Below, piece by piece: positions 1-12,096 of a stretch of DNA of 64,000 nucleotides. Source of the DNA: Polychytrium aggregatum (lineage: Eukaryota > Chytridiomycota > Chytridiomycetes > Polychytriales). The stretch's first letter is position 1, and each line of letters starts with the position of its first letter. Location: NCBI RefSeq assembly GCF_025602895.1, contig NW_026516262.1, forward strand, positions 226,183 through 290,182. The letters run 5' to 3'. Position numbers and translations under genes: made by a program. The notes under the pieces were generated by a model, which saw nothing but the letters and a program-made list of their open reading frames with translations, was not told where the DNA came from and searched no databases.

Positions 1-74
1 TATTTAATACTGTTCCAACGACGCATCCCGACGCCCAACCGCCGTTCCATCCCAAGCAAGGGTTCTCCCGCAGC

Positions 75-1655
75 ATGACAGCAGCAGCATCCTTTGTCGC
101 CGTCCTGCTCCTCTTCGCTGTCGCCACCATGGGCCAGACCAGTGGGTCATGCCCGATCGCAATCGCCAGCCAGTTCCGAGTCGGACAGATTCCATATGGA
201 CGTAAGCACCTTCGTGGGGGCTCGGGGCCTTGACAAGAACAGAGCCCTCGCTGCAGCTACAAAAGAGGCCATCTCCAACTTCTTCTGCCCGTCTCCACCC
301 ACTACTCTCTCCTCTGGCTCTTGCACTCTCTGCCACAGCATACGGCCTCGGCGCCATCATCACGATCCCATACACTGCCTCTGGAAGCAGCCTAGTTCAG
401 ATATCCAACGTCAAGTACATTCCGAGCCTCGACACCGCTGTGCCGTTCAACGCTGCGTTCTCGCCTGTATCCCTGACGGCCACGCCCTCCGGCAGCATCT
501 CCATTACCGTCCCTCAGAACATTGCGGACCTCTCAGGGATCACGATCGGGACTTACAACTTTTCGCTCTCGATCAAGTACGTGGATTCAACCAGCCCGAC
601 GGGATATACCAACTGCCTCGTACAGACCAATGGTAAGTGGCCGATTTGCGTTGTGGGTGATGCGAGCAAGACACTTGGCGAAATGATAGACCGTGGGGGT
701 GCGTTGGATGCACGACCAGAGCGCCCAGTCGGGCTGGGCGGCACAAACTGCACCATTCGTTGCATGAGCACAGCCCCGGAGAACGGCCCTGAATGAATCA
801 ACCGGAAACAGGGTGCTTCAGGTGATCGAATGCGCCTCTCATTATTGCTGAGTACTCTCGCATTAATCGTTGTTTAAAGTATTTGCGATCGACTCGACGA
901 CCTCGGCTACGTCCACATCTACATCTACATCTACATCCATGATCCTGGCCACAACTACGAGTTCCCAGATACCGATGACGTCCATCGTAGCGACGATGAC
1001 CACTCTGGCCTCGTGCATTGAGGTGTCCACCCAAGCGGCTTCCACGACGGCCCCAACGACGACGGCGGTAACGACCACCACAACTGCAGGCACAACGTCG
1101 GCGCTCACAACCACCACCGTTGGGCTAGTGTCGACAACGATCGCAGGCACGACCACGGCGGGTCCTGTTCCTACTCCTACCGATTGCATAACACCTACGC
1201 CTACACCAACTCCGAGCACCTGTCCGACTGGCACAATATCCGTGGGCGACTCTTGCTCGGTTGGATCCGGGGCGACATGCTCCGGCTCGCAAATCGCCTA
1301 CTGCGATGGCAGTAAGTACTTGCTCTTGAAGCTGCATACGCTCATCGCCATTCGGACTCGCTGACTCACTCACTCACTCTGACCAGATGGTACCTACGAG
1401 CTGTTCAACTGCCAGGCTGGAACCTCGTGCATGATCAACTCGGCCGGGTATGCGCTGTGCCAGCGAAACGATCAAAATCCGTGCACCACTCCCAGCCAGG
1501 GATGCTCGCTCTATTCGATGCGCTGCTCCTCCACGCAGAGCTATCAAATCTGCATTCCGGTGACCTCGTCCCAGAATGGGTACAGTCCAGAGCTGTCCTG
1601 TCCGCAAGGCACATACTGCACCACATCGGCCGGCTCGATGATCACTTGCGTCTAG
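75..1655 (+). CDS. Secreted Ser/Thr-rich protein with Cys-rich chitin-binding-like C-terminus
   Basis: Four exons are supported: 75-201, 339-632, 880-1311 and 1387-1655 (GT...AG introns, phases agree, about 373 aa). The ATG at 75 opens a clear signal peptide (MTAAASFVAVLLLFAVATMG), so the product should enter the secretory pathway. The first half is a beta-rich domain of unknown family. Exon 3 encodes a long Thr/Ser/Pro linker, probably O-glycosylated, ending in a TPTPTP run. The last 150 residues are Cys-rich, with spacing like the CBM19 chitin-binding family (CSGSQIAYCDG, then FNCQAGTSC). A cell-wall or extracellular protein is likely; chitin binding is inferred only from cysteine spacing. 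No catalytic domain is visible. Confidence 0.75.
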
Positions 1656-2054
1656 CCCATGATTCACACATATCTCTGGTCGCGCTGATCCTGGCTATGG
1701 TGAGGCATTGCGGCGCCAGGAGTCGCCCTGTGGCATACTCTTCTCTACCTCCGTGCTCTCTATATGCATTCGCGTTGACTTGACTATATTTTCACTCTGC
1801 CAGTAGAGCCAGCCCAAGGCGAGACAGGATGGTCTGGATTTTGGAGTCGGTCGTCGCTATTCTTTTCTTTGTTCCTTTGGCGTTCGAAATACATATTCAC
1901 AACCTTCGCAATCGAACCAAGATGGCCGGTAGCAACATGGCGACTGACAGTCATACAGCCAGCGGCTAAATCGAGCCGCTACCGAGAGCTTTTATGCTGC
2001 TGATACTGTGCTATAAGCTTATCGACGCTCTCCGCAAAACTCCACCCTGTGTCC
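1656..2054. other. Intergenic, 3' flanks of two convergent genes
   Basis: About 400 bp between the stop of the secreted protein (+) and the stop of the 7-TM protein (-). No coding pattern, RNA gene or repeat was recognised. Confidence 0.6.
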
Positions 2055-3590
2055 TCAGCATGTGCGGCGCACAGCGAAGGGCAGCTGTGTCGGCAGTCCA
2101 AAGCCGGGCGCTCCTGGATTCGGCGAACCTTTTAGGTGTTGGCCGAAGCGGTCGAGCTCACGCTCCAGGTCTTCGATCTTCGATGTGTACCCAAAGAATG
2201 AGTTCTTGGCATAGTGGCGCTGCGGTGGCGAAAAGTAGCGGTCCGAACACTCGACTGAAACCGCTTTAGGAGCGGGCCTCTCTGCGGCGGCGTTGCTCGG
2301 TTCCTGGGAATCCAGCATCGCAGAGTCGACTCGAGAGATGCTTCGTTCGATGCTGTAGGGGCTGGCTTGGTAGTCACAGTCCCTCGCTGCTTCTCGAGGA
2401 GTCCCATCGGAGTAGTAGCTTGCCATCGTATCCCTGTCAAACTTGGGGTTCATACTCGCCTCAACATCCTGTGCGGATTGTCCACCAGCTGGATCGCCAC
2501 TGCCGGACAGCGATCGGGCGACGGCCATGGTGTGGAACCAGATTGGAAGACCGAGGCACGGCAGGAAGCAGAGTAGGTCCAGAGTCGCAAAGACAATCGA
2601 TGCACCGACCATGCCCTCCGGCGTGTACAGGCTGTAGACTGTCCAAACGCCCAGGGACAAGGTCACCAGAGCGGACAGCAGCGACGCCGTCATGCTGAAG
2701 CGGCACATGAACTGCAGTCGAGCAACCAGCCCCTCGAGCGAGGATCTTGTGTCGGAGGGGTGGCCCGCTGGCAGCTTCTGGTGGTAATTTCGCAGCACCT
2801 TGAGGCTGGTGTACCCGTAGACAGTGAGGGTAGTGCCAGCGATGATGATCGAGGTAGCCGTGACGCCAAAGGTGACCGCCATGACTGAGACCTGCGGGAC
2901 ATAGTCCATGGAGTAGTGGAAGACCGAACCGAGGGTGTGTAGGCCCAGGTTCAGGACCAGACGGATGTAGAACAGGAGCTTGAGGATTCGAGTTGTACGC
3001 GAGGCGTCGGTATAGATCAGAGAAGCGTGCTCCGAGACCTGGACAATTTGGAGACTGCTTGTGGATTAGAACACACTCCCGGTCGTAATCTGCTGAAGCT
3101 GACGAGCCAAACAGCTACCCACCAGGACAGGATGTTGGCTTCGATAAAGACAAAAACGCCTTCGATGAAGAGTCCCCGGAGCACCGGAGTAAGCCAAGGC
3201 GCTGCTTGCGACTGGACGATTGCCCAGAGGACCATGAGACCTAGGTTGGATACCCGGCGGCTGTTAGACACTCGGATGTCGCTGCGCCCAGCCTTTGTCC
3301 AGCACGATGCCAGAAGAGCGCCAGCCGCGAATATGCAACCCATCTAGTCTTACCCCAGCTGTTGAGGCACGAAATCGTCAGCACTTGGAAGGCAACTGTC
3401 TTGCGGATGTCTGGGCCCTTGGCCCAACACCGATACACCAGCGAAAGCAGCGCAATCAGACCAAGCATGCCAAAGACGAATGCGTTGATGATGAAGATGG
3501 GCGGGATGTCTGGAGGAATGAAGGGGGGGGATTCAAGATGGAGAATCAGTCAGCCGAGCGCTCGTTCCTGAGGTACCCGCAGGCCATCGA
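2055..3590 (-). CDS. Seven-transmembrane (GPCR-like) membrane protein
   Basis: The large 3' exon (from about 3050 down to the stop at 2055) and at least two upstream exons (around 3120-3330 and 3350-3516) encode consecutive hydrophobic helices. Visible segments include IIFIINAFVFGMLGLIALL, LGLMVLWAIV, a stretch around GVFVFIEANILSWWVAVW, LLFYIRLVLNLGLHTLG, VSVMAVTFGVTATSIIIAGT, ASLLSALVTLSLGVWTVY and IVFATLDLLCFLPCLGLPI. That is about seven helices, followed by a 150-residue hydrophilic, Ser-rich cytoplasmic tail. This topology suits a fungal G-protein-coupled receptor, but no family-specific motif was recognised. The start codon and first exon could not be fixed, so the upper coordinate is approximate. 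Confidence 0.55.
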
Positions 3591-3619
3591 CTCGGCTCTG
3601 AGCTTGTCCTAAACCCACC

Positions 3620-4186
3620 CACGGGCCAATAGATGCACATCTCTACCTTGCTCGCTTCTGCAGTGGCGGGTCAGTACAAACTCGGTCTCCAAGAAGGAGC
3701 CACTGGGACACACGGGGAAGCTCATTACGGACAAATGCGACGATGGCTGCTGCGACGAAATCAGGCGGCTCAGCGCAACGGGGGCCCATATAGTCCCGCT
3801 ACCCCTTGGCCTTTCAGAGCAGGCTTGGCCCCTTGATCCTTCAGAGCAAGCCCTGCCGCCCTTTGACCTTTCAGACCGGGCTCGGCTCCTTGCATTCCCA
3901 CGCCTTCAGTGCACCACGTGATTCGCTCTGCTGGCACCTCCCCTGGGCCATCAATGCATGCTCCCCATTCACCATCATGCCTGTGGACGCAGTAGGCTGC
4001 TGGCGAGCGTGTCGGCGAGCGTGTCGGCGAGCGTGTCGGTGAGCGTGTCGGTGAGCTGTGATCAATTCTATTTGCCCGGCTCAAAGCCTCGGAGGGAGGG
4101 GCCACGGCAGTCAAAGCCGTCATATCCGAGGCTGCTCAAGATCACAGCAGCCACGATGCTGTCGTTGTGCATCGCACCCGAGCCAG
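3620..4186. other. Intergenic region with short tandem repeats
   Basis: There is no convincing gene. It holds degenerate repeats of a CCTTTCAGAGCAGGCT-like unit (about 3810-3890) and four tandem 12-bp units GGCGAGCGTGTC (last copy GGTGAGCGTGTC) at 4002-4049. Open frames here are by-products of the repeats. Confidence 0.5.
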
Positions 4187-6708
4187 CTAGATCTGGCTCT
4201 CGGCAGAGAGCTGCGTGCGCATGGGCCCATAGCTGCCATAGCTACCGTAGCTGTCGACGGCAGACTGAGTGCGCGAGTTTCGCTTGCCATCCGGATCGAG
4301 GTCGCGGATGGTCAAGCGGGTGTCGCTCACAAAGGCGTCCCAGTTATCGGCCTTTGGCGACTCACGAGCCATGATGAGGTCAATGTCATCGCGGATGAGG
4401 TCGCAGTAGTCTTCGATCGGAAGATCATTCGGATCCGTTCCAAAGGGATTCTCGATCTCGGCTCCGATTGCCTCAATGCCCTGTGGCGCAGGTACGAACA
4501 GGTGGTCAGATTCACGATGGTTACTCGGCAGTATGGCCTCCCAAACGCACGACCCTTTCGGCAAAGGATCCATCCCTCCTCCGGATGCATCGTGGGGGTC
4601 GCCCGGATTCCAGGCAAGTAGCAAAGTATTCTTACAAACAGGGTGAACGAGACGATGGTCATGCAAGGAATCAGCCACCACTGGAGGTCATTGACCAGCT
4701 GGAATGGAAGCACAAGCAAGTAGAGCAGGACAGTGTGTCGCTGAGGAAACAAGCAGGTTAGAACCGTATCGGGGATACCCAGCGAACTCGGCTTCAGCGT
4801 GGATACAAATCTGTAGGCTTACCAAATGCAGGCGGTATGCGGATGGCACCGGGGTGGACAGAATTCGATCCAGTCCAGTGAGGATGTCGACGAGGGATCT
4901 GCCATGATTGAAAAGATGTGTGTCAATCACCACATATCGACCAAGACCCTGCGACACTTTCATGTCCCGGCCGCTTCCAGTCATCGCAAACATACGCAAC
5001 GTTGCTGTTGAGGCTCGAGAATGTCATCACGTTGATGCGGTCTCGACGCTTGAACACAAAGGCGGCCAGAAGATTGACGATTTCGATCGGTATCTTGACA
5101 CAGTTGCAGCGGTAATCGTGGAAATGGCGTGAGGAGTCGTCCGCGTGGTAGGCAGCTATCAAATCTACCTTGGAGCGCCGCAGCGCCGACATGGGCAGAT
5201 CTATAACGGTATCGCTGTTTCGTGCAGTCCCAGCCGCCGGAGAGTTGATTTCGGGAGACGAAGCAGGGACGGAGGTTCTGACGGAAGGATTCGCGTAGCG
5301 TTGTTGAACATTCTGGATAAACTCGGAGGTGTGGAATGTTTCAAACTCAGGGAGGGGCGGCAGGAGACCGGCCAGTTTTTCGGCCGTGCCGTCGATGCCG
5401 TGCTCGGCGCGCAGGTGGTGCTTGACGGCCACAGGGAAGGCCTTGATCAGGTTGAAGGCGATTGCCTTCTCGTGCTGCTCCTTGACGGTTCTGAAGGCGG
5501 TGAGTCCAAAAGTGAGTGTCACTGTTTCATCGCAGGCGGCGGAGTGGAGCTTTGCGGTCAGGGCTGAGCGATGCGCCGGACAGAGGAATGTGTGGGATTG
5601 GGAAAGCGGAACTGCGAAGACAAGGAATGATTCCACATGCAGACTTACGGCTCTGGGCAAGAGATCCACACCGTGCGTGCGAGATTCCGCAGAACAACAG
5701 TCACTGGCGGGTGTATTGATATTTGGTGTCAGCGAGCGCCATCGAAATGCGGGAGATGATTGCAATTGTGCATGCTGTCGAACTCACTGCTGGCCCAAAG
5801 ACGGCGACCCTCGTAATAGCGGTCATCTAGAGCGCGGGTCGAGTTCGGGATGACGAGTTAGCGACGAGCTTGAATATGAAAGGCTGGGGCGGACATGCAG
5901 GAACAGCGGGCACGGGCATATGCAGGAGCAGCAAGCACGGGCATATGCAGGAGTAGTGAGCACAGGTTGCTCAGGCACCCATGATTCCGGCCCCGTCACA
6001 GAGAGCCAGGAAGCAGTTGGCATGACCTACAGGCAGCGTTGGTGCGGAAAACAAGCAGTAGACCGACAACAACAGACAGAATCGGGATCAAAGCTGAGCG
6101 AGAGAGAGACCAAAGAGTCAGGGGTCACAATATACCCACGTGCAATGACGCAACAGGGCCACAGCAGCATCGGACTCACAAGCAGGAAGGCCTCTGGTTC
6201 GAGTAATAATGAAGAAGCAGCACCAGAGGGCTGTCCAGAGGGTAAGGAGCACAACAGGAATGGCTATCTGGGTGACCACAGACCCGTCGATGCTGTTGGA
6301 GGAATGGTGAGAGCGGCGCCGGTTGCAGAGCAGGTCGCAGGACGGGTGCATTTGGGCGGTGGCAGACAGCACATTCGAATGCAGTTGGCCAGAACAGAAC
6401 TTACGAGAACCACTTCAGGCTGTCAGGACTGGGTGAAGTTGAGACGTCACAGGTGCATGAGACGGTGCCGTCAGCAAGAGCTTGACGAGAGTGCGTCCAA
6501 GCAATCCGTCCAGACAGACACCGCTCGAACGAGCGGGACAGATCGACGCGAGCCCAGGATCATGAAGCCAAGCTGATGGTTGGCGAGCAGGTGTCACTCA
6601 CCTCCAGCGCGGTCTGCTGTTCTGGCGGTTCAGTCGGCCGACCGCACGGCGACACTGCTGGGTGTCGGTGTACTTGAGAGGAGGAGGAGCTGCAGCGTTG
6701 TCGGCCAT
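4187..6708 (-). CDS. Bestrophin / UPF0187-type anion channel
   Basis: This is a multi-exon gene. The first exon starts at the ATG at 6708 (MADNAAAPPPLKYTDTQQC) and ends at a GTGAGT donor near 6603. Later exons carry a first membrane helix around 6180-6310 (VVTQIAIPVVLLTLWTALW), the diagnostic DRYYEGRRLWAS segment near 5775-5830, a long middle exon (about 4990-5520, FRTVKEQHEKAIAFNLIKAF), a helix pair near 4640-4720 (FQLVNDLQWWLIPC), and the last exon with ENPFGTDPNDLPIEDYC. The ENPFG...ND.P...YC and DR.YEGR.LW motifs define the fungal/bacterial bestrophin-like family of chloride channels. The tail ends in a YGSYGSYG-rich stretch. Exact internal splice sites were not all resolved. Confidence 0.78.
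5895..5969. repeat. Three tandem 25-bp units inside the bestrophin gene
   Basis: Units start at 5895, 5920 and 5945, each beginning ATGCAGGA and carrying AGCACGGGCAT or a close variant. They lie between coding exons, presumably in an intron. Confidence 0.7.
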
Positions 6709-7261
6709 AGCGATGGGGATGGCGAGGCGATGAGGATGACGAGGCGAAAGAGGCGGCAAGGCGAAAGAAATGGCCGGGGGGGGATTCTCGCTTTGCCCAA
6801 GGGCTGTTCCCTCCAATTCCAGACAAGGGCCACGGCTTGTGCGCCTTCATGGGGCCGGTCCAATCGACCCGTCTGCCCGAGGAGCGGCTCCCAGCACGCC
6901 CAAACCGAAACGGGGCGGTTGGCTTGAGCCGGGCGTGTCGCTTTCGCCCAGAAGGCCTCGGGCGACTGTGGAGATCAGAGGGCGATTGTGGAGACCGGAG
7001 AGCACCACAGCCGCGGCAGAGTGTGGAATCGCGACGCCGATGCGGCGCATAGCATGATCGCTGTGTGCAGCACGGCTGTCGAGACTGGAGTGATTATCGA
7101 GACTGAAGGGTGATTGTCGAGATGGGAGAACAACCCGCGGCCCCATCCGGAGGTTGCCAAAGTGTTCAGCCTGTTATTGCAAAAGCGGCAGCGAGCATGG
7201 CCGCCGCGGCAAAGACTCGCCCAGCCCGAGACGGCGATGCAGCGCATGTGGGCCTTTATCC

Positions 7262-7305
7262 GCACAGTATGAGCACAGTATGAGCACAGTATGGGCACAG
7301 TATGC
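7262..7305. repeat. 11-bp tandem repeat, 4 copies
   Basis: Four consecutive copies of GCACAGTATGA; the last two differ at the final base. Confidence 0.85.
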
Positions 7306-7349
7306 ATACAATGCAAACGTCACCAACGCTGTCGCAGCTCTGTCGCAGC

Positions 7350-7426
7350 AATTCCTCAACAATTCCTCAACAATTCCTCAACAATTCCTCAACAATTCCT
7401 CAACAATTCCTCAACAATTCCTCGAC
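7350..7426. repeat. 11-bp tandem repeat, 7 copies
   Basis: Seven copies of AATTCCTCAAC; six are identical and the last reads AATTCCTCGAC. There are no spacers, so it is a minisatellite. Confidence 0.9.
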
Positions 7427-7630
7427 GCAGTCTCGTTCCTATCGCAAGCGCATCGATCCCAAACATCCAATGTGTTCTCGGCCCGCTCTGACTCCAAGCG
7501 CACAGCCCGACGCTGTTCAGAGGGACCAAGCGAGGGCGCGCAGCGCTTGAAAACCTTCAGTCGCCAGGGCCAGCCGATCTCCAGCCCTCTGTCCCCATCC
7601 ATCCATCCATCCATCTATCCATCCAGCACC

Positions 7631-8787
7631 ATGTCTCTCCCGCAAGGACGGCTCGGCTTCGACCCAACCCCAGAGGAAAAGGCCGTCATCGTGCGCTCCA
7701 CCAACGCATTCTTGAAATACTGTAAGCCACACCCGGTGTGTCCAAAACGTGCGATCCATGCCGCCGCCCGTTCTGACCACACCAATGCCCGTTTGCTGCA
7801 GATGTCGGCGGAATCGTGCTCGGCTTTGGTGCGGGCATAACCCTGTGTAAGTCTATCGGTCGGCGGTCGGCATCGCTGGATCAAACGTGCCAGCGTCCGC
7901 CGCAGACAGGCCGTCCCAGCTGCATCCAGCATGCTTCTCTTGCTCGACCAGCGCTTCTTTGGATCTGCAATGCCCGAGTTGCACACAAACCGCCAAGCAT
8001 GTTTCGACGCCAGATCCCTCGTTCATGGCATTAAAACGATCGCCGTCGCCGCCCAGTACGATCCACAAAGGCCCAGGTCCGGTCGATGCGTGGCGGTGCC
8101 CTCGTCTTTGCGTGTGGCCTCACTGGCGAGCTGGTTGGCCGGCATCTCGGCAAGGCCGAGGGCATCCGGATCCTCAAGACCGAGCTTCCGCAGGACAGCA
8201 AGCTCCGTGAGATTGTCCTGAACCAGAGGTGAGGCCCAGTCGCCCGGAGACAGACCCCGGCAAGCGCAATACCGATTGTTGCGAGCACTGATCCCGCTTG
8301 CGATTCATATCTGATGTCTCGTCGCACTGCATCGGATCACATCTCGGAAACGGACTATCGTAGCGGCGGCGAGGCGCCTTCTGGATCGATATCGTCGTTG
8401 CCCCCGCCCAAGATCGACTATTCTCTGGAAGGATCTGTGCCGTCGCAGAGCGAAGCTTCGTCGCCAGAGACCGGGTTCTCGGCCGATTACAGCGACTCGG
8501 GCTCGATTGCATCCTCGGCTCCAAACTCTGTGCCTGCACGCACTCCTCGTCCCAGAGCTCGAGACGAAGCTTCAGAGTCCTCCGTCTGGGACCAGATTCG
8601 ACGACAGGGTCATGCCGGATCGTCGACTTGGGATCAGATCCGAAGACAGGGCCAGTCACAGCCCGAGGCTCGTGGCAATGCCGAGATCGCCGAACAGTCT
8701 ATCCAGCTGGTGCCCAGAACCCGCGAGGACTACGAAGCCATGCAAGGAGCAAAGCGAACCAACCAGTATGGTGACATTGTCGAGTAG
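7631..8787 (+). CDS. OCIA-domain mitochondrial membrane protein
   Basis: Exons 7631-7721, 7802-7846, 8057-8228 and 8286-8787 splice in phase to about 269 aa. The N-terminus (LGFDPTPEEKAVIVRSTNAF) matches the start of OCIA-domain proteins. A Gly-rich helix follows (VGGIVLGFGAGITL), then a second one (GGALVFACGLTGELVG) and the basic/acidic segment after it. The rest is Ser/Pro-rich and low in complexity. It ends with two copies of a WDQIRRQG motif and TNQYGDIVE, like the conserved C-terminus of OCIAD1. In animals OCIAD proteins act in inner mitochondrial and endosomal membranes and in respiratory complex III assembly; that role here is inference. Confidence 0.7.
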
Positions 8788-9211
8788 GATACGTCCGCGG
8801 AGCAGCTTGCCTGTGCCCAGAGCCATGCTCATTGACCGCCCGCCAGTGGATTTTCCAGTCGCCAAGCGATCGGCAATATCGCGAATACAGCTGTGTAATG
8901 GTATCTGATGAATACGACTGCCACGGCCTCTGAATGTGGCGTTGCATCGGTTCATGGACGACGGTCGGGATCGAGATCGAGATCGATGCTGCCCATGCTC
9001 CAGAGTCGCGGAAGTGACATGGCACGGCATGTCCCATCGTCAGTCATGCGCCTCGTGTCCTCGGTTTCCGTTGATGCCAACGCATGCACATCACATCCAT
9101 CATTCCGTCGCAGCTGTCTTGCGGGGCTCGAGATCTGCGGCTGAAGAGGATGGAGCGGGAGAGTGGCGTGCAGATTTATTTACGTTGACTTTGCAGGTTC
9201 TTGAATGGCCT
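8788..9211. other. Intergenic, convergent 3' flanks
   Basis: About 420 bp between two convergent genes. Only a short GATCGA-rich run near 8968-8990 was noted; no gene was seen. Confidence 0.5.
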
Positions 9212-9861
9212 CTACGAATTTCGAAAAGATGTTTGCTGATGTGGTGCATCCAAACAGATCGAGTTTGTGCTCGGTGCCGTTGGCTGTGGTCGGAGAAGAG
9301 ACAGCGCCGATGAGAGGGACCGGTCAATGACGAGCCTTGGCAGAGCAAACTCCAGCCGCGACTCCACCGTTTGGGACATCGGCTTACCATCCACAAGGGA
9401 AATCGTGCTCTGGGCATCCGATCCATCTGGGTTGGCGTCGGTGGTCTTGACGACGATGCTAGGGTTGGAGGCATAGATCCTGGGCAGTTCGTTGACATAG
9501 AACAGACTGGACATGGGGGCGGAACGAAGCGCAAGCAAGAGCAGCTGGATCAGCAGCCAGGTCACGGCGGAGAGACTTGCTCATGAAGCAACATCGCTGC
9601 GCCGATGGACTTGGTTTGACGACACGAGGCGAAGCATAGCAGGAGGGCGATGGAAATATTTGGCCGAGTCTATGAGGTCCCTTCATCCCCTCTAGATGCG
9701 TTGCTTGGCTGATTGTCGAACCTGATCGGGTACTTGCGGAAGCAGTTGTCGTCGCCGAAATGCACATGCACCGACTTGAGCGCCGGGAGGGCAAGATTGG
9801 CGCCGCTGCCGACTCGCAGGTTCTGTTGCAGTGTCTTGACCAGGAACGATTTGACGATCAT
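9212..9861 (-). CDS. Mitochondrial ribosomal protein-like (L51/S25/CI-B8 domain)
   Basis: Two exons. The first starts at the ATG at 9861 (MIVKSFLVKTLQQNLRVGSG...LKSVHVHFGDDNCFRK) with a GTACCC donor. The second begins after a CCAG acceptor near 9517 (LFYVNELPRIYASNPSIVVK) and ends at 9212. The layout is a short basic N-terminal strand, then a fold with an ELPRI-YA-NPSIVV motif and a later strand of the STISLVDGK type. This is the thioredoxin-like L51/S25/CI-B8 domain found in mitochondrial ribosomal proteins such as mL43, mS25 and yeast Mrp49. Which one it is cannot be settled by eye. The protein is about 150 aa, right for the family. Confidence 0.6.
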
Positions 9862-10108
9862 GGCTGCCGGTCTTGGTGCTGATGCTGGTGCTGGTGCTGG
9901 TGCCGATGCTGGTGAATGCAGGATGGGAGGCCGCGCTTGGAGCATCAGGTCAACCCGAGAAAAAAACGCAGGAGCCAGAGCCAGCGCGCCATTACGTAAG
10001 CGAGGGCCGATTGATGGATGAGCCAGGGCCGCTCGCTCGCTCACAACCGACTCTGGCCCACAACCAACCACCGCATCAGCCAACCGCCGCATCAGCCAAC
10101 CTGCAGAT

Positions 10109-11532
10109 ATGGCCGACGACAGCACCAACGAGCCCGTGTCCGAGGCCGAAAGGGCCCGCCTGCGTCGAGAGGCCCGTCGCCAGAAGATCCTCGCAGGCGG
10201 CTCGGCCCGGCTGTCGAAAATCACCCAACAGTTTTCAGGAGTGCCCCCAGAGCCAGCCAGCGAGTCGTCCGATCCGGTCGACGGCGCCCCTGCCAGCCAC
10301 GAACCACTTGCCAGGCACCAGGATAGCGCACCGCAATCTGCATCGTCTGAAGAGCCCTTGTTCCGGATGCTGGCACCGATGCCTGCCGAGCGACAGCAGC
10401 AGTCCTCCGACACGGCAGCAGCGCAAGCGCGCCTGAGCCGACAGATGCAGCAGCAGACCGAGGATATGCTGCGGGATATGCAAGCCCATCTTCCCCCCGA
10501 GCTCTTCAACCTTCTCCAGCCGGGACTCGGAGGGGGCGAAATGCCCTCGTCGTTGCTGTCGGGCTTGTCGGGCCAGTCGCAACCCGGCGCTCCAGACTCG
10601 GCCGACCCCCAGGCGGAGCCGCCCCGTCTCGTCCAGCAGCGGGGCACCTGGACCAACTGGATGCTCTCGGCGCTCCAGGTGCTGTCGCTGGTGCTGATCA
10701 CGCTCTGGACGCTCTATTCGCTCCAGGGGCAGACTTTGGCTCGATCTGGGGATGGCGCGGACCAACTCAAGCAAATCCTGTCGGAGATGAACTCGATCGG
10801 CACGATTGGGTATCAAGAAAGTGAACTGGATCGTCGACTGGTAGGTGCTGGGTGCACACAACACGAAGATGCAGCACGATACGTCTTACACATCCATTGA
10901 GAGGGGTGTTGATACTCGATCGATGACGGGATGCATAGCGGGCTCTGCAAATCGAAGGATTGTCGTTGCCTTGGGGGCGATCTCCTGGCTTCTGGACTGC
11001 AGCGATGCGCGGAAGTTGACGATGGTTGCTTGATTGATGCGCTGCCCTAACGTCCTCTGCTCTGCGTTGTGCCGATCGCGGACTGACTCCTCGATCGAAT
11101 GCTTCACTGCATTCAATGACTCCACCGGCTCTCCTGGAATTGCTCGTGGCCGAATCCGTCATTGATTCATACCACCGACTCCAGCCTGTTTGGGCACTCC
11201 TGCTCAGCGTGGAGGTTGGGCTGCAAGCTATTCGTGCATTTGCTCTGCCGAGGGTAAGCTCCCTGTTGCTATCCGATGCACCTGGAAGTGAGACTGCCGA
11301 GCAGGATGCACACCACTGACAAACCAACCGCGCTTGATCGACTGCCGTTGTATAGGAGCCGCCGTCGCCATTCAGCTTTGTCTCGCAGCTCAAGATGTTC
11401 AACTCGCAGCTGGGCGCTGTCTTCGGGGCGATTGTGCAGTACCACTCGATCTTCAGATCACTGGTAGACGACATGGCAACCTTCCTGTTTCTGGTCGGCG
11501 TGGCCTTTGTTGTATCGGAATATGCAGTCTGA
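10109..11532 (+). CDS. GET2: Get2/CAMLG-like receptor subunit of the GET pathway
   Basis: Exons 10109-10840, 11185-11253 and 11356-11532 join in phase 0 to about 325 aa. The N-terminus has the Get3-binding basic helix typical of Get2/CAMLG (AERARLRREARRQKILAGG, then SARLSKIT). A long disordered Ser/Gln-rich region follows, then three membrane helices: NWMLSALQVLSLVLITLWTL, VWALLLSVEVGLQAIRAF and MATFLFLVGVAFVVSEYAV. Get2 with Get1 forms the ER membrane receptor that takes tail-anchored proteins from the Get3 ATPase. Domain order, length and motif agree with the family. The intron between exons 1 and 2 is long (344 bp) for this locus. Confidence 0.85.
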
Positions 11533-12096
11533 TTACGTTCCGCGACTCAAAAATGAGGATGTCGTGCTTTGAGGTCCATAGCTGTCTTTTCTTCTGGTGG
11601 CTCCTGATACACACGTTGTGGAACGGGGGCACATGCCTCCAGTCTATTTGGTCTGGCACTGTGAGCGGCCCCTATCGCCAGGGAGATCATGGACGATTCC
11701 ACCCAGAGCAAACGGGCTCGTTCTTGGTATCGCAGCATGGTGCGCGGATGTTGATCAGCAAGCCGAGGGGCTTGCCTGCCGGTCGTGGGACGCAACTGTC
11801 CGTGGAATGCAACTGTCCGTGGAATCAACTCCTCTGCAGGGGTGTTCCCATGATGCAACATTGCCGTCTCGGTGTGAAGCCCCGCACCCACGCCCACGCC
11901 GCCTGCGCAGCCGGTCCACGCCCAATTTTCCGCCTGCGAAGTTCTCGTCCGTTCGCCTGTGACCAGCCCTCTGCCCTGTCCTCCGCCGCCGTCCCAGAGC
12001 ATCAAGATCGCCTCCTCCTCGCCGTCCCGCTTCGCCTCGCACCAACAGCTCCAAAGCACTCCTGCTGTGGAAACAGTCCAGTCGAACAGCGCAAAT
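11533..12096. other. Intergenic region upstream of RAD16
   Basis: About 560 bp between the GET2 stop and the likely RAD16 start. It should hold the RAD16 promoter and 5' leader. An in-frame ATG at 11959 could extend RAD16, but the sequence there is low in complexity. Confidence 0.45.

Larger units (their letters stand above)
6709..7630. other. Divergent intergenic region between bestrophin and OCIA genes
   Basis: About 920 bp separate two divergently transcribed genes, so it should contain both promoters. It carries two separate 11-bp tandem arrays (listed separately) and an ATCC-rich stretch just before the OCIA start (about 7596-7625). No gene was recognised. Confidence 0.5.

Noticed and set aside
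7350-7426. CRISPR-like regular repeats
   Set aside because: Units are head to tail with no spacers and the DNA is nuclear eukaryotic; this is a minisatellite.
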